Positions 57,184 through 64,000 of a stretch of DNA of 64,000 nucleotides are shown one piece after another. Source of the DNA: Myxocyprinus asiaticus (lineage: Eukaryota; Chordata; Actinopteri; Cypriniformes; Catostomidae). Made by a program: the position numbers and the translations under genes. The first letter of the stretch is position 1. The number at the start of each line of letters is the position of its first letter. The notes below the pieces were generated by a model, which saw nothing but the letters and a program-made list of their open reading frames with translations, was not told where the DNA came from and did not search any database. The stretch lies in the NCBI RefSeq assembly GCF_019703515.2, contig NC_059358.1, positions 49,370,594 through 49,434,593 of the forward strand, given 5' to 3'.

Positions 57184-58010
57184 TTGGGTTTTTCCAAACA
57201 TTGGCGCTTTTCGAGGCTCATAATTTCTCACCACAAGGCGTTATCCCCACTTGTTCCAGTTCCATGGCCTCCAGATTTGGAGCTCCGTGTGCGGGAGCTG
57301 TTTGGGATTTCGGCTTTGTATCTGAGAGAATTGGAGTGCGAACGGACATCGTATTCTTCCTCATTTTTTCGCCCTCCCCCTGAGTGAAAGCACAAGTCTC
57401 GTCAGACATGCTCTGAGGCCTAGCTCGGTGGCCATTTTCTGAGGAACAAAGCATACAAAATAGAAACCATGCACGCCTTGAGCCGTCGCCTTTAAAAAAC
57501 ACTGTATGAGAGAATTTGTCGTTGGAAGGGAACAAATTTTCCCCTTTGTCCCTATTGTCTTTTTCTTTGTCATTCTGGGAGAATGCACATGAATAAGGCA
57601 ATGGAGGAGCGGCCTTGGCCTTCTCTCTCTCCCCTCCCCATTCAAAGCAAACTGCTCGTGGCAGAGGTGATCATGCATGGACTGGTGAGCCCGGCTGCAG
57701 AACGAGGGAGCTGGAATAAGAGAATATTCCCCAAAGGAGTGATGGTGAACCAACACGTGGAGTGCTTCATCGGTACCATTATTCTTTCGGGATTCTATTA
57801 GGAGATGCAAGGTATTTTAACTAGTTTTTTTATTTCGTCCCGTTCGTGGACCGCAGGGGCATTCTGGTGAAACAAGAGATGCGCACTGATATCTCTGCTC
57901 AATTTTTCGGTGGAGGCATGGATGTCGCTCTTCAGTCAGCTGTTGAATATACACACGATGGTTTTGCATTCCAACTTAGCGCATCATGTTAAAGAATGCC
58001 TTTGAGATAA
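57184..58010. other. CpG-rich block of unknown origin
   Basis: It begins where L1 copy D breaks. GC and CpG content are higher than around it and it has overlapping modest ORFs on both strands (the longest about 149 codons, minus, 57810-57361), none resembling a family I know. A retroelement fragment (for example DIRS- or LTR-type leader) or a CpG island are both possible. No terminal repeats or duplication were found. Confidence 0.35.
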
Positions 58011-58950
58011 TATTGGCTCCTTTTGCACTCCCCCCCATATTCAATTTAGTATTACAGTGAATATTACATAAATTTACAGCAGTGATACATTTCTATCATA
58101 CTTTTTTCCTATAAATTTAGCTTTTATTTTGAAGCGTTTCTGTGTTGTTTTGACTAAGGAGCTCTGACATTATGACGGCAGCTTCTGACTCTGGAAAAGC
58201 CGGTTGCTACATGACTAAGTGATTATTAAACCAAAAAGCTGTTATTTAATTAAATAAGTATGTACTCTGGATGTGCCTCACACTACAACATGAATTTGCA
58301 CTCTGTTTACTGTCATCTGCTACAAACAGAGTGCACAATGCTCATTTCTGTGTTTTCCCTGTATGAGCCTTGGAGGAGCCTAGAGGAACTATATATTTAT
58401 CTGATTAAATCGCAGATTTTGTGGTTAAATAATCTCACTAGGACACAATGTGATTTTAATTTGTGGGCTGATGTTTACATAATGACATCTGTACATCAGA
58501 TGGTATCGGTTTTTGGTATCGGAGCATTTTTATGCATATGAGTACCAGTACATGGGTATCAGGACATCCCTAGTTCAAATGAAATGAAATTTTGCATGGC
58601 GTATAGCGAGGACAAAGCACATAGTATGCACAGAAGGACATGGGATCCTACGAGGATAAAACACATTTTATAATTTGCATTTAGCATAGTTTTTCCCCTG
58701 CTGTAAACCCTATCAGAACAGTAAATTAATAAATTATCAACTAAAGACTTCATCAGCCAAACAACAAAGGACACTGCATGTACATGCACTTCTACTGTCA
58801 AATTCAGGATTTACTTCAAAGACACTTAATCATTAATGTTACAGTTCAATCAATATCCTTTACATTTCCACATTGGCTACCAAATGTCTACATGGTTTAC
58901 TCCACTACTTTATTACACATAGCTAACTAATGCTGGCATTACATTCATAC
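58011..58950. other. AT-rich sequence without clear feature
   Basis: No ORF with family resemblance. GGTATCGG words at 58502-58560 recall hAT-type element ends. Nothing else can be supported. Confidence 0.4.
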
Positions 58951-58954
58951 TGTA

Positions 58955-59205
58955 CAGCCAGAGGGGAACTGGCTACCCCAGCTGAGCCTTGTTTCTCCCA
59001 AGGGTTTTTTTCTTCTCCACTATCATCTTATGGAGTTTGGGGTTCCTTGCCACAGTCTCCTCTGGAGTGCTCTCTGGGGGCCTAAAGCCAAAATAATCTT
59101 TAAGACTTGATTTTCAATGACATTTTTTTAATTAAACTGATTAATGAGGATATTAAGGTATTAAAGCATAATTTTCTATAAAGCTGCTCTGAAACAATGT
59201 GTATT
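58955..59205 (+). mobile_element. CR1 LINE 3' UTR fragment
   Basis: CTGAGCCTTGTTTCTCCCAAGG, GGGGTTCCTTGCCACAGTC and AAAGCTGCTCTGAAACAATG are hallmarks of the 3' UTR of fish CR1-type LINEs. It ends directly against an RT fragment of the same family, so the 3' UTR lies upstream of coding sequence. Confidence 0.7.
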
Positions 59206-60330
59206 GTTACCACTTTTTGTAAATGAGGAATTGTTTGATCAAACTAAAGTTAAGTATGGAGTGCCACAGGGTTCCATTTTAGGGCCTCTGCTTTTCTCCT
59301 TATATGTGCTTCCCCGGGAGACATTATCAGGAACCATGGAATTCGTTTTAACTGCCGATGTTACCCAACTTTATATTTCACAATTCTCCAAGTTAGCAGA
59401 GTGTATCAATAATATCAAAGATTTGATGGCAAGAAATTTCCTTTAACTCAATTCTGACAAAACAGAGGTACTAATTATTGGAACAAAAATCTCTAAAAAT
59501 AAGCCGCTAACATATAATTTGGCTCTCAATGGATGTACTGTTATGTCGTCTTCTACAGCAAAGAATATAGGTGTTATGTTTGATAGCAATCTGTGCTTTG
59601 AAAATTGCATTTCCAATGTTTGTAGAACAGCATTCTTCCACCTCAGAAATATTGATAAATTATGACACATGCTCTGTTTCTGATGCAGAAAAACTACTTC
59701 ATGCATTCATGACCTCAAGACTAGATTATAGTAATGCATTTCAGGGAGGGTGTCCTGCAGGTTAAATAAACAAGCTTCAATTGGTTAAAAATGCAGCAGA
59801 TAGAGTTTTGACTAGAACCAAGAAATATGATAATTGTAGCCCCATTTTGCTGTCGATACATTAGCTACCTGATAATTTCATATAAATTAAAAAATTCTGT
59901 TAATAAATTGAATGGTGTTGCTTCGCAGTACTTAAGCAACCTTCTATCACACTATAATCCATCACGTTCACTACAATAGCAAAATTCTGACCTGTTAATA
60001 ACACGTAGAATATCAAAATCCACAAAAGGAGGGAGATCCCTTTTCTATATATACATCCCATGGTTATCAGAAACTGCCAGATCCAGCCTGATGTCCGACT
60101 CCCACTGCTACTTGCTGCTGAGTGATGATGTGCCTGTGCCAGCCAGACATCACTTCAGTCTACTATGATTGACTCCACAGAGGATGAACTGATTCCAACT
60201 TCAAGACATGGGACAATTTATTGGCCACTGTGTGAACCTTGGTATCAGATTGACTTCACCTAAATTAACTGCCACAAGCTTCCAGCTGGACTGCGATGCG
60301 ATGACTATTATTTTCATGTTAAATAAAATT
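59206..60330 (+). mobile_element. CR1 LINE fragment: RT C-terminal half and 3' UTR
   Basis: This is close to 14480-15975. It contains [20 protein letters not shown], a mutated active site (TADVTQLY for ADDTQLY, so one catalytic Asp is lost), SKLAECINNIKDLMARNFL, and LDYSNAFQGGCPAG near 59720, then decayed C-terminal sequence to about 60040. A 3' UTR (about 60060-60330) ends AATAAAATTACTGG. Stops near 59446 and 59665 and frameshifts inactivate it. Confidence 0.82.
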
Positions 60331-60838
60331 ACTGGTAAAAGAAATAATTTATTATGCATGTTATTATGTGACTATCTACTATAGTGTGACCATATGTTCT
60401 CTTTTTCCCAGATATGTCCTATTTTTTAGACCTGAAAAAAGTATCTGGCCGTGATTTAAAAATTGCCTCTAAATGTCCAGGATTTGGCTTTGTCTTCATA
60501 TTAATGTGTTCTTTACAATTAGAACTATCATACATTGTGTATTTTATATTGTGCATCAATTTTCAAATGTTGACTATATTTATACTTATATAACAGATAA
60601 AAACTGACCATGATGGAAATTGTAAAACTCAGTCCGTCAGATATTTGTAGCACAACCTCTGTATGTGACCAAAAAAAGTCAGAAAATACAATGAACAAGA
60701 ATGCAGGTAAAGGAGAAACAAGTTCTGAGACTCTATTCACATACTATCTATACTCAATATTATGTGACAAGCACAAAACATCAGGAATTTGTAAAAAAAA
60801 AATAATAATAATAATTATAATAATTTGATCTTCAGGAA
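60331..60838. other. Unassigned AT-rich sequence with (AAT)n tract
   Basis: No coding signal. An A-run followed by AATAATAATAATTATAATAA at 60796-60826 abuts the truncated gypsy element and could be the remains of a LINE or SINE tail. Confidence 0.45.
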
Positions 60839-61640
60839 GTAGGCTACACCTGTAATGGAAACCCAGACTCGAGAGGGTCCTATTGGTCCCAGGGTGGCCA
60901 GTGCCCAAAGAGGAGTGTACACATTCAATGAGTGTTTGACATTGGGAAGTGGGTACATAAGTCCTGTTGGCGGGGCAGCCTGGCAGAGCAGGTTCAGTGG
61001 TGGTGGCTTCCGCAATGCTATTTTCCAGGGACCACTGGATGGGACTCACTATGACATGTGGAGGAAGTATGGTTTCGGGTTCCTCTGTGTTTTCATCTGG
61101 AGAGAAGAGATGGGAAAGAGCATCTGCTTTGAAGACCCCTGGACGATAGGAGATGGTGAAGTCAAAGTGTGTGAAGAAGAGGGCCCATCGTTCCTGGCGA
61201 GGATTAAGTCAACAAGCTTCCCGAAGTTACTCAAGGTTTCTGTGGTCAGTTAGTACCAGAAAAGGATGACAGGCCCCCTCCAGCCAATGCTGCCACTCTT
61301 CTAGGGCTAGTTTAATAGCCAAAAGCTCCCGGTTTCTGATGTCATAATTCTGCTCTGCCGGGGTGAGTTTTTTGGAGAAGTAGGCACATGGATGGAGTTT
61401 TAATGGTTCCCCTGCTGCTGAGACAGGACAGATCCTATGCCATCTACCTCCACCACAAAAGGTTTGCTTGGGTCTGGATGGATGAGGAGTGGAGCTGTGG
61501 TGAAGGCATTCTTGAGGTGTTGAAAGGCGTAGGAGGCCTCGGGGGTCCAGGATAGAGACTTGGGCTTAGACTTGAGGAGGGAAGTTAATGGAGAAGTGAT
61601 GGAGCTGTAGTTCCTAATGAACCGACGGTAGAAGTTGGCG
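60839..61640 (-). pseudogene. Gypsy RNase H and integrase zinc domain
   Basis: RNase H sequence runs 61640-61060 on the minus strand, with the late block LTDHRNL..LSNFGK near 61250-61210 and FDFTIxYRPGS-like sequence near 61170. It is followed by PALPGCPANRTYVPTSQ and VHSSLGTGHPGTNRTLSSL, the H2C2 zinc domain of integrase, ending near 60840. The integrase catalytic core is absent. Several frame changes are present. Confidence 0.72.
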
Positions 61641-61644
61641 AATC

Positions 61645-62349
61645 CTAAAAAAGCTGGAGTTCTTTGATGGTGGAAGGAGTGGGCCAGGATTGCACAGCTT
61701 CTACCTTCCCCTCGTCCATCTGAATGCCATCAGGACAGATTTTGTAGCCAATGAACTGGAGTGATGTCTGATGGAATGAAAATTTTTCTGCCTTGAGGTA
61801 GAGATGGAATTTCCTCAGCCTTTCCAATACAAGTGCGACATGTTGACGGTGGTCGGTCTCGTTCTGGGAGTACACCAGAATGTCATCAGTGTAGATCAGG
61901 GCGAACCGATGGTGGTACTACCGGAACACCTCATTCATGAACCCCTGGAACATGGAAGGGGCGTTGACCAGGCCATACAGCATCACCCGGTACTCGTAGT
62001 GGCCTGTAGGAGTCACAAAGGCGGTGTTCCATTCGTCTCCCTCCCTGATTCGAATGAGGTTGTACATGCTGTGAAGGTCCAGCTTGGTGAAGATAGTGGC
62101 TCTTCTCAACAGTTCCAAGGCTGCCAGGACGAGGGGAAGCATATAGCGGAACTTGACAGTTATCCTGTTGAGGGAATGATAATCTATGCAGGGCTGCAGG
62201 CCTCCTTCATTTTTCGCCACAAAGAAAAATCTCGAAGCAGCAGGGGATGTGGATGGCCGGATGTAGCCCTGGTTGAGGGCCTCCTCAATATATTCCTCCA
62301 TGACCTTTTGCTCTGGGATGGAGAGAGGATATATCTTAACATGGGGCAC
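61645..62349 (-). pseudogene. Gypsy reverse transcriptase
   Basis: It starts [19 protein letters not shown] and continues with [43 protein letters not shown] (first catalytic Asp), [18 protein letters not shown], and the YTDDILVYS box around 61885 (catalytic pair). The thumb [18 protein letters not shown] follows. One in-frame TAG at about 61918-61920 and a frame break near 61645 are the visible lesions, so this RT is among the better preserved in the window. Confidence 0.87.
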
Positions 62350-62589
62350 TGACTCACCGGGTAGGAGGTCTATAGCACAGTCCTATGGTTTATGAGGAGG
62401 TAGTTGAGAGGCTTGTAGGGGACAGAAGAAAGTGGGAGTAGCAGGGTGGCATCTCCACAGAAGTTTGACTAGTTGGGCTTTTGATGGAGGTGGTATTGCG
62501 ACGGAGAGGAGGAGATTCCTTGATAGAAGCTGTGGGTCTTGGAGTTGGACGATTGGGAAAGCAGGAAGGAAAACATTGGGGTCCCCACC

Positions 62590-62967
62590 TCAGGATATTT
62601 CCAGTGGACAGAAGATAACGGGAGAATGTTGAATGAGCCAGGGATGTCCTAATATTATTTCAGCTATAGAGCTCTCCAGAACCAGTATAATGATCTCCTT
62701 GTAGTGAAAACATCTAATTTGAAGTTTGACAGGATCCACACATTGACAGATGACTCCTCTGCCCAGAGGTTTGCCGATTATGGAGTGAATCTTGAAGTTG
62801 GGATCACAGGGTCTCTTTTGGAGCTGGAGCTGGCAGCAGAGCATGCCGGAGATGAATTTGCCGGCTGACCCAGAGTCGAGGAGAGCAGATACTGTGAGTG
62901 ACAGACCAGAGGCAGTAAGCGTCACACTGGCCTCTGGTCTGTCACTTGAATGACGAATAACTGACAT
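62590..62967 (-). pseudogene. Gypsy aspartic protease
   Basis: The 125-codon open stretch contains VSALLDSGSAGKFIS, the retropepsin active site in its DSG form, and SSIAEIILGHPWLIQHSP, the conserved ILG.PWL strand and loop. The module is complete in itself, but its junctions to gag and RT are frameshifted. It would process Gag-Pol. Confidence 0.82.
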
Positions 62968-62985
62968 TAGGTGTGTTAACGTGAC

Positions 62986-63852
62986 TCACCAGTGTGCGTG
63001 GGGGACAAATGGAACATGCCGAGATGACGTGTCCCCTCCACCGCAATACAAGCATAGCCACTGGGTCAGCCGCTGTTGGCGCTCTGCCGAGGACAACCGA
63101 AAGGCATCCATTTGCATGGGTTCACTGTCTGGTTCTGGAGAGCGGACAGAAGGTTGTTGGTGGGGAATAGGCAGAGACTGCAGGGCGGGCAGTTCGTTCA
63201 GGCAGGCTTTCATTCTGTTGGCCACACGGATGGAAAGTTGGATGAAACACTCTAGCCCCATTGAGTCGTCATAAGAGGAGAGATGCAGCCACAGCCTCGG
63301 TTCGAGTCCCAGATGGTAGCTGGTGAGCGGAGCAGGCACATTCCATTCGCTGGAGGCAGCTTGAGTACGAGATTTGAGAGCATAATCATTAATTGAACTT
63401 CAACCTTGACAGAGATTATAGAGTTGTTCACTGATAGATGAATCTCCCGCAGGGCGACCGAAAACTTCCTTGAAGTGTTTAATGAAGCTCTCAAGCAACT
63501 GAATGACTGGACTGTTTTGTTCCCAGAGAGATTGAGCCCACTGCAACGCTCTTCCTGCAAGCAGAGAGATAATGAATGAAATTTTTGCCTGCTCAGTGGG
63601 GAAACAATGCGGCTACATCTCTAAGGCGAGCGAACATTACAGAAGGAAGCCACCGCAGTCCTCCGCTGATCCTGAGTATGGCACTGGATTGATCACGGGA
63701 CTGGCAGTATAGACTGGTCTAGAAGAAGAAGCGGAGCAAGTGCTGGTTGTGATCGGAGGTGCAGCGGGGTTAACCGGAGGAGTAAGTGCATGGTGGAGAG
63801 CATCAACCAGCTCCTGAAATGGATCCGGTGGTGCTGTATCTGCTGGGTTCAT
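62986..63852 (-). pseudogene. Gypsy Gag
   Basis: It opens MNPADTAPPDPFQELVDAL at 63852, followed by a Pro/Thr/Ser-rich stretch to 63637. The capsid part continues in other frames (63560-63252). The C-terminal part (63339-62986) has SSAERQQRLTQWLCLYCGGG, the beginning of a CCHC zinc knuckle; the remaining His and Cys are disturbed (frame or substitution), so RNA binding is probably lost. At least two frameshifts are present. Confidence 0.75.
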
Positions 63853-64000
63853 GCTTTTGGCTGGTCTGGTCTTCTGTAATGGAAACTCAGATTCAAAGAT
63901 GGTGTTTGAACCCGAAGGCAGGTATTTATTAAAGTTTAAGGAAACAGGTGAGTATAAATCAGAAGATGTTGAGCAGTAATGATGAGCAGTAACCTGATAA

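Larger units (their letters stand above)
60839..64000 (-). mobile_element. Ty3/gypsy LTR retrotransposon, truncated in integrase
   Basis: On the minus strand: LTR edge (64000-63876, ending ...GTTTCCATTACA), gag (63852-62986), protease (62967-62590), RT (62349-61645), RNase H (61640-61060), and the integrase zinc domain up to 60840, where it is cut. The far LTR is absent. The Gag start, zinc-knuckle form and DSGSAG protease resemble the chromovirus/Sushi group of fish gypsy elements; this subgroup assignment is inferred. It extends right out of the window. Confidence 0.87.

Noticed and set aside
57361..57810. 149-codon minus ORF as a host exon
   Set aside because: Overlapping ORFs of similar size on both strands in GC-rich DNA; no family resemblance and no splice-site support.
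60852..63900. TGTAATGGAAAC at 60852 and 63876 as an LTR pair
   Set aside because: Similarity stops after about 22 bases, and the left site reads through as the integrase zinc domain, so it is coincidence.

Overview
The window looks like a repeat-choked intergenic stretch (gene desert) of a teleost fish chromosome, probably a cypriniform. I find no convincing host protein-coding exon, rRNA or functional tRNA. Almost every coding signal belongs to a transposable element, and nearly all are broken. The fish assignment rests on the repertoire: L1-clade LINEs, CR1 LINEs with an esterase ORF1, L2-like LINEs ending in ATTCTG repeats, several Tc1 families, hAT-type non-autonomous elements, tRNA-headed SINEs and Ty3/gypsy elements with a DSG protease. 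The cypriniform call is weaker and is inference.

Layout. 1-4.9 kb: L1 copy A (minus), split by a Tc1 element (204-1327) and a solo LTR (2135-2514), followed by a CpG-rich unidentified block and L1 ORF1 fragments. 5.7-8.7 kb: L2-like LINE (plus). 8.7-11.8 kb: non-coding, with conserved-element-like stretches. 11.8-16.0 kb: nearly full-length CR1 LINE (plus) carrying a SINE and an LTR-like insertion. 16.0-19.6 kb: L1 copy B (minus). 19.6-25.8 kb: non-coding sequence with an 850-bp hAT-like element. 25.8-31.2 kb: L1 copy C (minus), holding a deleted Tc1 and a decayed Tc1. 31.2-38.6 kb: an LTR fragment, then a gag-pol-env-like retroelement (plus). 38.9-43.7 kb: a foldback MITE, a second L2-like LINE (minus) and a cluster of nested palindromes. 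43.7-44.9 kb: L1 copy E (plus) joined to a Tc1 fragment. 45-51 kb: non-coding sequence with TIR elements. 51.0-57.2 kb: L1 copy D (minus) with an L2 tail, a nearly intact Tc1, a miniature LTR element and a SINE. 57.2-60.3 kb: CpG-rich unknown sequence and CR1 fragments. 60.8-64.0 kb: Ty3/gypsy element (minus), running off the window.

How it fits together. Old L1 copies have acted as landing sites. Intact target-site duplications (TA for Tc1, 5 bp for LTR elements, 8 bp for hAT) let many insertions be defined to the base and ordered in time. The most notable items are the gag-pol-env-like element with two retropepsin-like and two RNase H-like domains, the palindrome cluster in which one hairpin loop is inverted relative to its flanks, a Tc1 with one nonsense codon beside its own internally deleted derivative, and a 493-bp miniature LTR element with a recognisable primer-binding site. 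No element here is clearly autonomous today.
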